A stretch of DNA of 64,000 bases from an endosymbiont of Lamellibrachia barhami (GTDB lineage: Bacteria > Pseudomonadota > Gammaproteobacteria > Chromatiales > Chromatiaceae), in assembly GCF_011947365.2 (NCBI RefSeq), contig NZ_JAAVSH020000001.1, positions 3,681,178 through 3,745,177 on the forward strand, given 5' to 3'. The notes beneath the pieces were generated by a model. It was not told where the DNA came from. It was given only the letters and a program-made list of their open reading frames with translations, and did not search any database. The translations under genes and the position numbers were made by a program. Positions within the stretch are counted from its first letter, which is position 1. Each line of letters starts with the position of its first letter. Positions 19,089 to 29,570 of the stretch are shown here, piece by piece.

Positions 19089-21008
19089 ATGAAGCCTTTG
19101 AATTTGACGGAGAAAATCCTGCTCGACCACCTAGTTGATGGGAATGAGCTACCCGCGCCCGGTACTGTGATCAAGATCAGGGTGGACGAGGCCTTCACTC
19201 AGGATGCCACCGGCACCATGTGCATGCTGCAGCTGGAGGCTATGGGCGTCAACCGAGTCAAGCCGCTCTCCGTCAACTTTGTCGACCACAGTATGTTGCA
19301 GGTCGGGTTTCGTAATCCGGACGACCACGAATATCTGAAGACTGTGGCCCAGAAGCTGGGCATTGTCTACTCTCCGGCAGGCACCGGCATCTGCCACTTT
19401 CTGAACATAGAGAACTTCGTCAAGCCGGGCATGACCGGCGTAGGTGCGGACAGCCATACCGTGAACGCCGGCGGCTGCGGCGCTATCTTCATGGGTGCCG
19501 GCGGCTACGACGTGGCTTTGGCGATGGCCACCGGCGAGTACAGCATGCCCATGCCCAAGGTGGTCAAGGTCAATCTCACCGGTTCAATACAGCCCGGCGT
19601 AATGGCCATGGACGTTATCCTCAAGATGCTGGAGATCAACGGCGTCAAAGGCGGCAAGGGCACCGTCTTCGAATATGCGGGGTCTGACGTCGCCAGCCTC
19701 TCCCTCACCGAACGCGCCACCATCACCAATATGGGCGCCGAGATGGGCGCCACCACATCCATCTTCCCCAGTGACGAACGCACCCAGGCGTTCCTTGAGG
19801 AGCGTGGACGCGGTCAGGACTACCAGCCGCTAGCGGCTGAAGAGGGGGCTGAGTATGAGCGGGTCATCGATATCGATCTCTCCGCCCTGGAGCCGTCGAT
19901 CGCCATCTATCCCTCTCCCGGCAACGTGGAGAAAGTATCAGATCATGTTGGCGAGAAGATCAACCAGGTCTCCGTGGGCAGCTGCACCAACAGCTCCTAT
20001 GAGAACATCGCCTCTTTCGCCGAATTACTGAAGGGCAAGCGCGTCTCCGTGGACACCCTGCTCTATCCCGGCTCCCGCTCCGTGGCCATGCAGTTGGCCG
20101 AGTCCGGTTACATGACCACGCTTCTCCACTCCGGTGTGCGCATCCAGGATAATGGCTGCGGCGCCTGTATCGGTCAGGGTGGTTCCCCGGTGAGCAAGGG
20201 CATCTCCCTGCGCACCTTCAACCGTAACTTCCCCAAGCGCTCCGGCACCGCCGACGCCGAGGTTCATCTGGTCAGCCCGTTGGTGGCGGCGGCCAGCGCC
20301 ATCACCGGTGAGATCACCCTGCCCCAGGGGGATGTAGAGATCAAACAGACGCCGACGATCCTGGATATGGAATCCTTCATCATGCCCCTGCCCCAGGAAG
20401 AGGCGGAGAAGGTAGAGGTCATCCGCGGCCCCAACATCATGGCCCTGCCGAATTTCGACCCGCTGCCCGACACCCTGAAAGGCGAGGTTCTGCTGAAGCT
20501 GGGCGACAACATCAGCACCGATGACATCCAGCCCGCCGGCACCTTCCTGCCGTTGCGCTCCAATGTCAAAGAGTACGCCATGCAGGCCACCTTCAATCCG
20601 GTGGACCCGAGCTTCTCCACCCGTGCCTGCGAACATCGTGATGCCGGCGGTCACGGTATCATCGTCGGCGGTGAGAACTATGGTCAGGGCAGCTCACGCG
20701 AGCACGCGGCGCTCTGTCCCCGCTGGTTGGGCATTCGTGCCGTGGTGGTCTCCCAGTTTGCGCGTATCCACGTGGCCAATCTGGTCAACTTCGGTATCGT
20801 GCCCCTGACCTTCGCGAATGAGGCGGACTACGAGAAGATCAACCAGGGTGATACAGTCTCCATTGATGTCTCCAACCTTGAAGGGGATCTTTTTCTGGAG
20901 GTCAACGGCGAGCGGATCCCACTGAACCCGGCCTTCGAACCTGGTGACGTGGCGCCCCTGAAGACCGGCGGTTCACTACCCCTGTTCAAATCAACCTATA
21001 AAGGCTAA
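19089..21008 (+). CDS. acn: Aconitate hydratase
   Basis: This 639-residue aconitase has the cluster cysteines in VSVGSCTNSSYENI near residue 300 and DNGCGACIGQGG near 356, plus the active-site GADSHT near 118 and the swivel-domain serine loop YGQGSSREHAAL near 537. It interconverts citrate and isocitrate using a [4Fe-4S] cluster. It is shorter than AcnA or AcnB of enteric bacteria and matches the 640-residue class seen in many anaerobes and autotrophs. Six bases separate it from pntA, so the two are probably one transcript. Confidence 0.93.
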   Translation: MKPLNLTEKILLDHLVDGNELPAPGTVIKIRVDEAFTQDATGTMCMLQLEAMGVNRVKPLSVNFVDHSMLQVGFRNPDDHEYLKTVAQKLGIVYSPAGTGICHFLNIENFVKPGMTGVGADSHTVNAGGCGAIFMGAGGYDVALAMATGEYSMPMPKVVKVNLTGSIQPGVMAMDVILKMLEINGVKGGKGTVFEYAGSDVASLSLTERATITNMGAEMGATTSIFPSDERTQAFLEERGRGQDYQPLAAEEGAEYERVIDIDLSALEPSIAIYPSPGNVEKVSDHVGEKINQVSVGSCTNSSYENIASFAELLKGKRVSVDTLLYPGSRSVAMQLAESGYMTTLLHSGVRIQDNGCGACIGQGGSPVSKGISLRTFNRNFPKRSGTADAEVHLVSPLVAAASAITGEITLPQGDVEIKQTPTILDMESFIMPLPQEEAEKVEVIRGPNIMALPNFDPLPDTLKGEVLLKLGDNISTDDIQPAGTFLPLRSNVKEYAMQATFNPVDPSFSTRACEHRDAGGHGIIVGGENYGQGSSREHAALCPRWLGIRAVVVSQFARIHVANLVNFGIVPLTFANEADYEKINQGDTVSIDVSNLEGDLFLEVNGERIPLNPAFEPGDVAPLKTGGSLPLFKSTYKG

Positions 21009-21014
21009 GCAATC

Positions 21015-22583
21015 ATGGCAATGAAGATTGGTATCCCGAAAGAGTGCCACGAAGGTGAGCAACGGGTTGCTGCCACTCCCGAGACTGCCGAGCGGCTGCA
21101 GAAGCTGGGCTTCTCGGTGGCTATACAGGCGGGAGCAGGGGCTGGGGCAAACTTCAGCGACGACGCCTTCCGCGAGGCGGGTGTCGAGATTGCGGAAGAG
21201 GCCAAGACCCTGTGGGCCGAGTCCGACATCATACTCAAGGTACGCGCCCCGGATATCGACTGCCCAACCTGCCGGGACGAGACCGAACTGTTGCGCGAGG
21301 GCGGCACCCTCATCAGCTTCATCTGGCCAGCCCAGAACGAGGAGCTGATGCAGAAGCTGGCCGCACGCAAGGCCACCGTGCTGGCGATGGACAGTGTTCC
21401 CCGTATCTCCCGCGCACAGAAGTTGGATGCACTCAGCTCCATGGCCAACATTGCCGGTTACCGCGCCGTGGTGGAGGCAGCCAACCAGTTTGGCCGCTTC
21501 TTCACAGGTCAGGTGACCGCTGCGGGCAAGGTGCCGCCGGCCAAGGTTCTGGTCATCGGCGCTGGCGTCGCAGGTCTGGCCGCCATTGGCGCGGCTGGCT
21601 CCATGGGCGCCATGGTGCGCGCCTTCGACACCCGCCCCGAGGTCAAGGAGCAGGTGGAGAGCATGGGCGCTGAGTTCCTGATGCTGGAATTCGAGGAGGA
21701 GGAGGGCGGATCCCCAGGCACCGGCTACGCCAAGACCATGAGCAAGGAGTTCATCGAGGCGGAGATGAAACTGTTTGCCGAACAGGCGATGGATGTGGAT
21801 ATCATCATCACCACCGCCTTGATCCCCGGCAGACCGGCCCCTGAACTGATCACTTCAGGTATGGTCGAGTCGATGAAGGACGGCAGCGTCATCGTCGATC
21901 TGGCCGCTGAGCAGGGTGGCAACTGCGCCCTGACGGAGCCGGGCAAGGTGGCCGTCAAACACGGTGTCACCATCATCGGTTATACAGATCTGCCCAGCCG
22001 TCTGGCGACGCAGTCGAGCCAGCTCTATGGCACCAACCTGCGTCACCTGCTGACAGATCTGACCCCTGGGAAGGATGGTCAGATCGTGGTGGACATGGAG
22101 GACGACGTTATCCGTGGCGCTACGGTAATCAAGGATGGCGAGATCACCTGGCCGCCGCCACAGATCAAGGTATCGGCGGCCCCGGCGACCAAACCGGCAA
22201 CCGCGGCCCCGCCGCAGCCGATTGAAGCCGATGTGAAAAAGAGTGGCTGGGTCGGTGCCGTCGGCCTTGCCGTCGGTGGATTATTGCTGGCCGCTCTGGG
22301 TCAGGTCTCGCCGCCGGAATTCCTGTCGCACCTCACGGTGTTCGTATTGGCCTGTTTCATCGGTTATATGGTGATCTGGAACGTCACCCCCGCCCTGCAT
22401 ACACCACTGATGTCGGTGACCAATGCAATCAGTGGCATCATCGTCATCGGCGCCATGCTGCAGATATCCAGTTCGAGCGGGCTGGTGCTAATACTGGCGT
22501 TCGTCGCCGTCCTGATCGCAACCATCAACATCGCCGGCGGCTTCTGGGTCACCCAGCGCATGTTGAAGATGTTCCAGAAGTGA
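21015..22583 (+). CDS. pntA: NAD(P) transhydrogenase alpha subunit
   Basis: This 522-residue protein has the alanine dehydrogenase/PNT-like NAD(H) domain (residues ~1-375) with [20 protein letters not shown] at the start and [20 protein letters not shown] near 178. A Pro/Ala-rich linker follows, then about three membrane segments in the last 120 residues. It forms the proton-pumping transhydrogenase with PntB in the inner membrane, using proton motive force to make NADPH from NADH. It lies between aconitase and pntB (10-base gap), fitting a need for NADPH in reductive carbon fixation. Confidence 0.95.
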   Translation: MAMKIGIPKECHEGEQRVAATPETAERLQKLGFSVAIQAGAGAGANFSDDAFREAGVEIAEEAKTLWAESDIILKVRAPDIDCPTCRDETELLREGGTLISFIWPAQNEELMQKLAARKATVLAMDSVPRISRAQKLDALSSMANIAGYRAVVEAANQFGRFFTGQVTAAGKVPPAKVLVIGAGVAGLAAIGAAGSMGAMVRAFDTRPEVKEQVESMGAEFLMLEFEEEEGGSPGTGYAKTMSKEFIEAEMKLFAEQAMDVDIIITTALIPGRPAPELITSGMVESMKDGSVIVDLAAEQGGNCALTEPGKVAVKHGVTIIGYTDLPSRLATQSSQLYGTNLRHLLTDLTPGKDGQIVVDMEDDVIRGATVIKDGEITWPPPQIKVSAAPATKPATAAPPQPIEADVKKSGWVGAVGLAVGGLLLAALGQVSPPEFLSHLTVFVLACFIGYMVIWNVTPALHTPLMSVTNAISGIIVIGAMLQISSSSGLVLILAFVAVLIATINIAGGFWVTQRMLKMFQK

Positions 22584-22593
22584 GGTTTGATAG

Positions 22594-24012
22594 ATGACTT
22601 CAGGTATGCAAACAGCTTTTTACGTCGTTTCCGCCATCCTTTTCATTCTGGCCCTGGGTGGTTTGAGTAACCCGGAAACAGCCCGGCGCGGCAACGCCTA
22701 CGGCATCGCCGGCATGGGTCTGGCCCTGATCGCCACCATCTTCATGGGTGATCAGGTCCACGGCGGCGGTTACACCTGGCTGGCGGCGGCCATGATCATC
22801 GGCGCCAGCATCGGCCTCTTCCTCGCCATCAAGGTGCAGATGACCGAGATGCCGGAACTGGTGGCCATGCTCCACAGCTTCGTCGGTATGGCGGCGGTAT
22901 TGGTAGGTTTCGCCGGCTATTTCGGTCCGGCGGAAGACCCGGCCCAGGCCCTCACCGGCGCGGCATCGATCATCCACGAAATCGAGATCTACATCGGCGT
23001 TCTGATCGGTGCGATCACCTTCACCGGCTCCGTGGTCGCCTTTGGCAAGCTCAAGGGGATTATCACCAGCAAACCGCTGATGCTGCCGGCGCGTCACTGG
23101 CTCAATCTTGGACTGGGCATTGCCACCATCTTTCTGGCGACCCTTTTCGTCGGCGGCGAGCACAGCAGCACGGCCATTACCGCACTGGTCATCATGACCC
23201 TTATCGCCTTTGTCTTCGGCGTGCATATGGTGATGGCCATCGGCGGCGCCGACATGCCGGTGGTGGTCTCCATGCTCAACAGCTACTCAGGTTGGGCGGC
23301 GGCGGCCACCGGCTTCATGCTGAACAATGATCTGCTGATCATTACCGGCGCTTTGGTAGGCTCCAGCGGCGCCATCCTCTCCTACATCATGTGTCGCGCC
23401 ATGAACCGCAAGTTCCTGGCGGTAATCGCCGGTGGCTTCGGCACCGCAGGCGGCACGGTGGTTCCGTCGGGCGACGGCGAACAACAGGAGTACTCCCCGG
23501 AGACCTCCGCCGATGAGACGGCCGAGATGCTGAACAATGCCAAGGAGGTGGTCATAGTCCCCGGCTACGGCATGGCCGTGGCTCAGGCCCAGCACACCAT
23601 CAACGACATCACCCGCAAGCTGCGCGCCAAGGATATCAACGTGCGCTTCGCCATCCATCCGGTTGCGGGCCGCATGCCGGGCCATATGAACGTGCTGTTG
23701 GCCGAGGCCAAGGTACCCTACGACATCGTGCTGGAGATGGACGAAATCAACGAGGACCTTCCAAAGGTAGATGTGGTGCTGGTGATCGGCGCCAACGACA
23801 TCGTCAACCCCAGCGCCCTGGACGATCCCACAAGTCCCATCGCCGGCATGCCGGTACTGGAGGTCTGGAACGCAAGATCCGTGGTGGTGATGAAGCGCGG
23901 CAGGGGCGTCGGTTATGCCGGCGTGGACAACCCTCTGTTCTTCAGGGACAACACCCGCATGCTCTACGGTGACGCCAAGGCAAGCGTCGATGCCATCCTG
24001 GGTATTATCTAG
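22594..24012 (+). CDS. pntB: NAD(P) transhydrogenase beta subunit
   Basis: This 472-residue protein has about eight membrane segments in the first 270 residues and then the NADP(H) domain with [17 protein letters not shown] near 315 and the [15 protein letters not shown] loop near 362, both typical of Pnt[15 protein letters not shown] near the end completes the nucleotide site. It works with PntA as a proton-translocating transhydrogenase. It is the last gene of acn-pntA-pntB; a strong hairpin sits on its stop codon. Confidence 0.95.
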   Translation: MTSGMQTAFYVVSAILFILALGGLSNPETARRGNAYGIAGMGLALIATIFMGDQVHGGGYTWLAAAMIIGASIGLFLAIKVQMTEMPELVAMLHSFVGMAAVLVGFAGYFGPAEDPAQALTGAASIIHEIEIYIGVLIGAITFTGSVVAFGKLKGIITSKPLMLPARHWLNLGLGIATIFLATLFVGGEHSSTAITALVIMTLIAFVFGVHMVMAIGGADMPVVVSMLNSYSGWAAAATGFMLNNDLLIITGALVGSSGAILSYIMCRAMNRKFLAVIAGGFGTAGGTVVPSGDGEQQEYSPETSADETAEMLNNAKEVVIVPGYGMAVAQAQHTINDITRKLRAKDINVRFAIHPVAGRMPGHMNVLLAEAKVPYDIVLEMDEINEDLPKVDVVLVIGANDIVNPSALDDPTSPIAGMPVLEVWNARSVVVMKRGRGVGYAGVDNPLFFRDNTRMLYGDAKASVDAILGII

Positions 24013-24043
24013 GAGGTTGTCGGAAACCCGACAACCTCCTAAG
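24009..24043. repeat. Hairpin overlapping the pntB stop, similar to MITE ends
   Basis: CTAGGAGGTTGTCGG and CCGACAACCTCCTAAG make an almost perfect stem with a tiny loop. The arms differ by only one or two bases from the terminal repeats of the elements at 16170 and 49454. There is no T run, so termination is uncertain. It may be an end-to-end remnant of that element, and it supplies the last codon and stop of pntB. Confidence 0.65.
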
Positions 24044-24252
24044 CCTATGGGTATCTCTTTAGTCCTCTCCCCAAGATTTTTTTCAGGGAGAGGGCTTTAT
24101 AAAGCTGAGTTGAGCAGCTTGCCTGCTCAAACGAAACTTATGCCCTGTGGGTATAAAGGGATACTGAGGCGCATCAGTGCGCCGGACAGGCGACTGTTCC
24201 AGAAATTGAATCTTCTCAAATAATCCACACTGCTCTGATTAAGGAGAACCTT

Positions 24253-25239
24253 ATGGCCAAAGCCCCTGTTCGAGTTGCCGTTTCCGGCGCCGGAGGCCAG
24301 ATCGGTTACGCGCTGCTGTTCCGTATCGCCGCCGGCGAGATGTTAGGCAATGACCAGCCTGTCATCCTGCAATTACTGGAAGTACCGCACGAACGTGCGC
24401 AACAGGCCCTTAAGGGCGTCATGATGGAACTGGAGGACTGCGCTTTCCCGTTGTTGGCGGGCATGATCGGCACAGATGACCCCAATACTGCCTTCAAGGA
24501 TGCCGACTATGCTTTGCTGGTTGGCGCCATGCCACGTGGCCCCGGCATGGAACGCAAGGATCTGTTGCTGAAAAACGCCACGATCTTTATTGAGCAGGGC
24601 AGAGCGCTGGATGAGGTGGCGTCCCGCGACATCCATGTGACCATCGTCGGAAATCCCGCCAACACCAACGGTCTGATCACCATGAACGCAGCAAAGAGCC
24701 TGCAGCGGGAAAACTTCAGTTCGATGATGCGCCTGGATCTCCACAGAGCTATCTCCATGCTCGCCAGCAAGGCCGGGGAACCGGTGGACTCCGTCGAGCG
24801 GATGGCGCTTTGGGGCAACCACTCTCCAGCCATGTATCCCGACATCCGCTTCGCTACCATCGCGGGTGAGGAAGCATCCAAGCGGATCGACGAGACATGG
24901 TACAGAGACGAGTTTATTCCCAATGTCGGCAAGCGGGGAGCCGCCGTCATTAAGGCACGTGGCCTCTCCTCCGCCGCTTCAGCCGCCAACGCCATCATCG
25001 CCCACAATCGCGACTGGGCGCTGGGTTCTTCTGGACGCTGGGTCTCCATGGGAGTCGCCTCTGATGGTTCTTACGACATCCCGGAAGGCCTGTTTTTCGG
25101 TATGCCCTGCACTTGTGACCAAGGCAAATGGGAGGTGGTCAAGGGTCTTGATATCGATCCCTTTTCCCGCCAGATGATGGATCGGTCACTGGCCGAGCTC
25201 CAGGAGGAGCGCGACGCCGTCAAGCATCTGTTTACCTGA
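24253..25239 (+). CDS. mdh: Malate dehydrogenase
   Basis: This 328-residue NAD-dependent malate dehydrogenase has the Rossmann motif [15 protein letters not shown] near residue 8, the substrate loop [15 protein letters not shown] near 90 and the catalytic histidine in [11 protein letters not shown] near 186. It belongs to the cytosolic-type MDH branch common in Gammaproteobacteria. In the rTCA direction it reduces oxaloacetate to malate. AAGGAGAA lies just before the ATG. It follows acn-pntAB after a 240-base gap and probably has its own promoter. Confidence 0.94.
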   Translation: MAKAPVRVAVSGAGGQIGYALLFRIAAGEMLGNDQPVILQLLEVPHERAQQALKGVMMELEDCAFPLLAGMIGTDDPNTAFKDADYALLVGAMPRGPGMERKDLLLKNATIFIEQGRALDEVASRDIHVTIVGNPANTNGLITMNAAKSLQRENFSSMMRLDLHRAISMLASKAGEPVDSVERMALWGNHSPAMYPDIRFATIAGEEASKRIDETWYRDEFIPNVGKRGAAVIKARGLSSAASAANAIIAHNRDWALGSSGRWVSMGVASDGSYDIPEGLFFGMPCTCDQGKWEVVKGLDIDPFSRQMMDRSLAELQEERDAVKHLFT

Positions 25240-25942
25240 CAGGGTTTGACCGGTTACATTGCTGATCCAGAACGACGAGAACTGCTTGCAGCGCATTCTG
25301 AATCTTCATGCTCAGTAAATTATCACTAACCAGTGACCGTCCGGAAACGCTGTTTTTACCACGAAGCGCACGAAGAACACGAAGGGAATTCATGGTTAAT
25401 CAATCTCTTACCTTCGTGTTCTTCGTGGTTAGGTATGACTTTTCGGACAGGTACCAGAGCCTGTTAACCGCTACCTTGCCCAGCAACATCAGCTGACATT
25501 TACTGGTCAGCCATCCTCAGCCCTTTACGGGATCTGTCGTAAACCAGAATATTGCAACGTTCGCATTATTAATCCTACTGTCTTCCCCCACTAATAAATA
25601 CCGTACAACCCTCATCCCGGCGGTAGTGTTTTTGCCGAAACATCTACATTGCTTGGTATATAGGTCTATCGCGTTTTATTACGTAGCCTTCCAATTAAGC
25701 GTTATCACTTGCTGGAAATTTGTGTTTAACGATGGCTCCAATCTTCAGGCAAGTTGGAGAAAGCTAATGGGATCCGGAGATTGGAATCGATCTGCCCCCA
25801 TCAGTCGAAGCTCAATATGCTCTGCCATATCCGCAAGACATCGAGTCTGATCGGTAGAGTGATCCAAGCACGGGACCTTCTTGGATTTGCGCCTGCTACA
25901 CCAACTGCCAAGGCGAAGATCACTATGCGATCACCTGAAAAG
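25240..25942. other. Long intergenic region before the exopolysaccharide genes
   Basis: About 700 bases hold no convincing gene. One strong palindrome is present (listed separately). The frame of the next gene is open back to 25754, but that part is not family-like. The stretch is AT-rich around 25540-25740 and probably holds a promoter for the glycosyltransferase. Confidence 0.45.
25359..25430. repeat. CACGAAGAACACGAAGG palindrome
   Basis: The arms CACGAAGAACACGAAGG (25369-25385) and CCTTCGTGTTCTTCGTG (25411-25427) are 17-base perfect reverse complements. An extra CCACGAAG copy lies at the left edge. A relative with diverged sequence is at 63387-63464 and a weaker one surrounds the repeat between korB and korC. 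It is probably a small dispersed palindromic element. Confidence 0.75.
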
Positions 25943-27115
25943 ATGAAGTTATCCATATTGGGCACACGCGGCATCCCAGCCAAACACGGCGGCTTCGAAA
26001 CCTTTGCCGAGAGGCTCGCACTCTATCTCACGGAGCGTGGGTGGGAAGTAACGGTCTATTGCCAGTTGGATGGTGCCGGCCAGACCTATGAAGATACATG
26101 GAGAGGTATCAGACGGGTGAATATCCCCGTCAAGTTGAATGGTGCGGTCGGCACGATAATGTTCGACTGGAAATCAACACTGCATGCTGCCGGCGAGGAT
26201 TCTCTCAAACTGACTCTGGGTTACAACACAGCTGTATTTTCTCTCCTCTACCGTCTGAGGGGGAGAACGAATCTGTTCAATATGGACGGAATCGAATGGA
26301 AGCGCCCGAAATGGTCGCTGCCTGAAAAGATTTGGCTGATGATGAATGAGGTGTGCGGCTGCTACCTGGGCAATCACCTGATCGCGGATCATCCTGGTAT
26401 CAAACGCCACCTCGAAACCCGGGTCTCCAGTGAGAAGATCTCGGTACTCCTCTACGGCAGCGACGCGCTCAAAGAAGCCTCCAGAGAAATGCTGGACCGA
26501 TTTGGGGTCGAACCGGGAAAATATGCGCTTCTGGTCGCCCGGCCGGAACCGGAAAATTCGATCCTGGAAACGGTACGCGCCTTTTCCGCATCAGCGTCCG
26601 GCATGAAACTGGTAGTACTTGGAAACTATTATCCAGACGGCATTCCCTACCACAAAGCCGTCCTGGATGCGGCCAGCGACCAGGTTATCTTTCCAGGTGC
26701 CGTCTACGAGCCGGAAGTGATCAACGCACTGCGCTTCTATTGCGGGTTCTATATCCATGGCCATACGGTGGGCGGAACCAATCCTTCCCTGGTAGAAGCG
26801 TTGGGGGCGAAATCCCCGGTACTGGCCCATGACAACCAGTTCAACCGCTGGGTGGCAGGAGACGGAGCCATCTATTTCCGTGACGAAGCAGAGTGCCGCG
26901 ACCAAATTGCAGACCTGGTCGGCGACCAGGCAAAACTGAAAGAGATGGCAACATCGAGCCGTCTACGCCATCAGGAGGCATTCACCTGGCCTGCTGTCCT
27001 CGGCGCCTACGAGAGTCTGCTTCGATCCTGGGCATACGGTCCGGCATCCAAATCGTCTTCAGTACCATCCACGGTTCAGTGGGCGAAACCTTTACAGGAG
27101 AATGAAGAGTCGTAG
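25943..27115 (+). CDS. Glycosyltransferase family 4 protein (DUF1972 type)
   Basis: This 390-residue protein starts MKLSILGTRGIPAKHGGFET, the hallmark of the DUF1972 N-terminal domain found in rhamnosyl- and related transferases. The C-terminal donor-binding half has YIHGHTVGGTNPSLVEALG near residue 270. It probably adds a sugar during exopolysaccharide synthesis on the cytoplasmic face. Start 25943 follows the family; ATG 25925 is an alternative. The Wza-like gene downstream supports an exopolysaccharide role. Confidence 0.82.
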   Translation: MKLSILGTRGIPAKHGGFETFAERLALYLTERGWEVTVYCQLDGAGQTYEDTWRGIRRVNIPVKLNGAVGTIMFDWKSTLHAAGEDSLKLTLGYNTAVFSLLYRLRGRTNLFNMDGIEWKRPKWSLPEKIWLMMNEVCGCYLGNHLIADHPGIKRHLETRVSSEKISVLLYGSDALKEASREMLDRFGVEPGKYALLVARPEPENSILETVRAFSASASGMKLVVLGNYYPDGIPYHKAVLDAASDQVIFPGAVYEPEVINALRFYCGFYIHGHTVGGTNPSLVEALGAKSPVLAHDNQFNRWVAGDGAIYFRDEAECRDQIADLVGDQAKLKEMATSSRLRHQEAFTWPAVLGAYESLLRSWAYGPASKSSSVPSTVQWAKPLQENEES

Positions 27116-27124
27116 AGTGTAATT

Positions 27125-27185
27125 GGAGTCAAATTTGCCTATCTTGCTGGAACTTAAATGAAGATAAAAAGGCAAATTTGACTCC
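27125..27185. repeat. GGAGTCAAATTTGCC inverted repeat
   Basis: GGAGTCAAATTTGCC (27125-27139) and GGCAAATTTGACTCC (27171-27185) are perfect 15-base reverse complements separated by 31 bases, directly after the glycosyltransferase stop. Such pairs resemble REP-type elements mobilised by Y1 (RAYT) transposases; no transposase is in the window. It may also act as a terminator-like structure. Confidence 0.65.
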
Positions 27186-27227
27186 CTGAATGCCTGCCTC
27201 AATACCTGCGCGGAAAACACGGGAACG

Positions 27228-27299
27228 CAGGATGTGCTGAGCGTAGCGATGCGCATCTGTCGCAATTGATACGGTTCGTTATACTCACCACATCCTACA
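27228..27299. repeat. Dispersed palindromic repeat, GTAGGATG family (copy 3)
   Basis: It runs from CAGGATGTGCTGAGCGTAGC to CTCACCACATCCTAC and contains GCGCATCTGTCGCAATTGAT, shared with the copies at 42654 and 44258. The ends are inverted. It lies between two exopolysaccharide genes. Confidence 0.75.
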
Positions 27300-27498
27300 G
27301 GTTACCTCAGTGTTTACCATGCGCTGAAATAGATACAATCAAATTTGGAAATCATTAAGACCAAAAATCCTGATCGATAATAGTAGTTGTAATACAGATT
27401 TGTTACGCTGATCGTAACCTCGGCCAAATGTGATTGAGACGACTGGCCGGTTCCCAGCAGGACATCAATAATAACTTGTGGGCATTTGGATTACTGAA

Positions 27499-28626
27499 AT
27501 GCGAAACATCCAGACATTCGGGTTACTGGCGGTCATTCTACACCTTGGCGGATGCGCAATAGCGCCAGGCATGCATATGCAGGATTCGGCGGGGGGGAGC
27601 ACTGTCAGTGTGCCCGTTCGTTCCTCTGATGGAGGATACACCCAGGAAAAGCTGAACATACATGAAATCACCGGCGAACTGATCGTCGAACAGGAAGCGC
27701 TTCTCTATCCGCAGCTGACTGCTTCAGCATCACCCGAACAACCGGAATATCAGTACCGCATCGGTCCTGGCGACATTCTCAGTATCATTGTGTGGGACCA
27801 CCCTGAACTAACCATTCCCGCCGGACAGTTTCGCGATGCAAAGACTGCCGGCACATTAGTCGGACCGGACGGGACGATCTTTTATCCCTACGCAGGAAAA
27901 CTCAATGTCAAAGGTCTGACCGTCGAAGAGATCCGGGATGCGCTGACCAGGAAGCTCTCCCACTTCATAGAGAATATTCAACTCGACGTGAGGGTCGCGG
28001 ACTACCGAAGCCAGCGCGTCTATGTGGTCGGCGAGGTTAACAACCCAGGTATCTACCCGGTGACCGATGTGCCGATGACCGCACTGGAAGCGATCAACCG
28101 GGCAGGGGGTTTTACGGTGGATTCCGACCGTCGCCAACTGACGTTGACGCGCCAGGGCGAGACCTACCGTGTCGACATGCTGGCCCTGTACGAGAATGGA
28201 GATGCTTCACGCAATCTTCTTCTGCAGCACGGCAATGTGCTCTACGTACCCGATCGGATCAACAACAAGATCTTTGTTCTCGGTGAAGTACGCAATCCAT
28301 CCTCCTATCTGATGAACAAGGGCCGCAAGACACTGGCCGAGGCACTTGCCGATGCCGGCGGCGTCGACCAGAACTCCTCAAATCCCGCGCGGGTCTATGT
28401 CATTCGCGGCAGTGACACTCCGAAGGTATTTCATCTCAACGCGAGTTCACCTGACGCACTCATCCTGGCGGACAGGTTTCCATTATTTCCACACGATGTT
28501 GTCTATGTGGACACTGCCGAAGTGGTGCGCTGGAATCGCGTGATGTCCCAGATCCTACCTACGATAAAGATTCTGGAGATGGCCAGCCGGACAGCTTTCC
28601 CCCTGTTCCAGGGTAATGGCAATTGA
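27499..28626 (+). CDS. Wza-like polysaccharide export lipoprotein
   Basis: This ~375-residue protein has a lipoprotein signal peptide with lipobox ILHLGGC near residue 20, then the polysaccharide export (PES) domain starting YRIGPGDILSIIVWDHPEL and two SLBB-type domains (VYVVGEVNNPGIYPV and FVLGEVRNPSSYLM). It should form the outer-membrane exit channel for an exopolysaccharide. ATG 27499 places the signal peptide correctly; a GTG at 27478 in frame is an alternative. A Wzc-like partner follows after 22 bases. Confidence 0.9.
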   Translation: MRNIQTFGLLAVILHLGGCAIAPGMHMQDSAGGSTVSVPVRSSDGGYTQEKLNIHEITGELIVEQEALLYPQLTASASPEQPEYQYRIGPGDILSIIVWDHPELTIPAGQFRDAKTAGTLVGPDGTIFYPYAGKLNVKGLTVEEIRDALTRKLSHFIENIQLDVRVADYRSQRVYVVGEVNNPGIYPVTDVPMTALEAINRAGGFTVDSDRRQLTLTRQGETYRVDMLALYENGDASRNLLLQHGNVLYVPDRINNKIFVLGEVRNPSSYLMNKGRKTLAEALADAGGVDQNSSNPARVYVIRGSDTPKVFHLNASSPDALILADRFPLFPHDVVYVDTAEVVRWNRVMSQILPTIKILEMASRTAFPLFQGNGN

Positions 28627-28648
28627 ACGAATCCTGGAGCGGTAGACC

Positions 28649-29554
28649 TTGAGCAGAGATCCGTGGCCACTGCAGTCGGGGACGCGTCACGCCCTGCCCT
28701 ACCCCCCCCCAGAACAGGAATTAAGCCTACACGATTACCTCGGCATTCTGATCGGTGCGCGCGGGATGATAACTGCAATTGTTGCAATCTCGCTTCTAAT
28801 CGGGGCTGCTGTGGCTTTTTTGTCATCTCCCGTGTTCGAGGCCGACGCACTGGTCAAGGCAGAAGAGGAGGCGAGCACCCTATCCGCTCTGGATCAAGTC
28901 AACTCCCTGTTTGCAGGCCAGTCCCCGGTCAACGCAGAACTAGAATTTCTCAACTCCCGGCGAGTCCTCGGCAGAGCGGTTGACAATCTGCGCCTCGACG
29001 TAAAGGCGACCCCTCTCTATTTCCCACTGGTCGGCAAATTTCTGGCCCGCCGTTTCCAGAGGGGAGAAGAGGATCTGGCCAAACCGCTGTTCGGCCTTGA
29101 CGGCTATTCCTGGGGAATGGATCGAAATCGCAGAACTTAACGTGCCAGCGAACCTGCTCGATGTCACCCTGACACTGGTGATGCAGGATTCCAAGCACTA
29201 TCGACTGTTTGGTCCGGACGGTGAACTGCTGCTTGAGGGACAGGTGGGCGAGAAGCCACAGTCACTCCCGGGTACGGCCGAACTGCGGCTCAGGGTCAGC
29301 GGGCTACAGGCCCATCCTGGAAGCCGGTTCAACCTGGTACGACAGGAACGGCTAACAGCAATCAAGGCGCTGAAGGACCGTTTCTCCGCGAAGGAAACAA
29401 GCCGTCAATCGGCATTGATTCGGTTGACACTGTTGGGGTCGAATCGGCTGGAAACCGCAGTGATCCTGAATGAGATCATCCGTATATTTGTGGAACAGAA
29501 GTCGAGATTTCTTTCCGTGGAAGCGGAAAGGACCCTCGATTTCCTGCATGACCA
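28649..29554 (+). pseudogene. Wzc/chain-length determinant-like gene, frameshifted and cut off
   Basis: The first frame (28649-29140) starts with a GNVR-type N-terminus: LSLHDYLGILIGARGMITAI, a membrane segment near residue 40-60, and VFEADALVKAEEEASTLSAL. At about 29112 the frame shifts at a GGGG run; adding one G restores GEWIEIAEL in the next frame, which continues to 29554. It then stops abruptly inside the periplasmic coiled-coil part, at the adapter-like sequence. The tyrosine kinase half is missing. Both defects look like sequencing or assembly errors, so the real gene is probably intact and longer. Its product would control chain length and export with the Wza-like protein. Confidence 0.8.
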
Positions 29555-29570
29555 TCAGTTACGTATTGCT
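29555..29570 (+). other. Nanopore adapter-like sequence at a chimeric join (left)
   Basis: TCAGTTACGTATTGCT is identical to the last 16 bases of the Oxford Nanopore ligation adapter top strand as I remember it. It lies exactly where the Wzc-like gene stops and an antisense hsdR fragment begins. A second copy in the same orientation is at 37571-37587, again at a gene break. I read it as an unremoved adapter inside a chimeric read that entered the assembly. Confidence 0.85.
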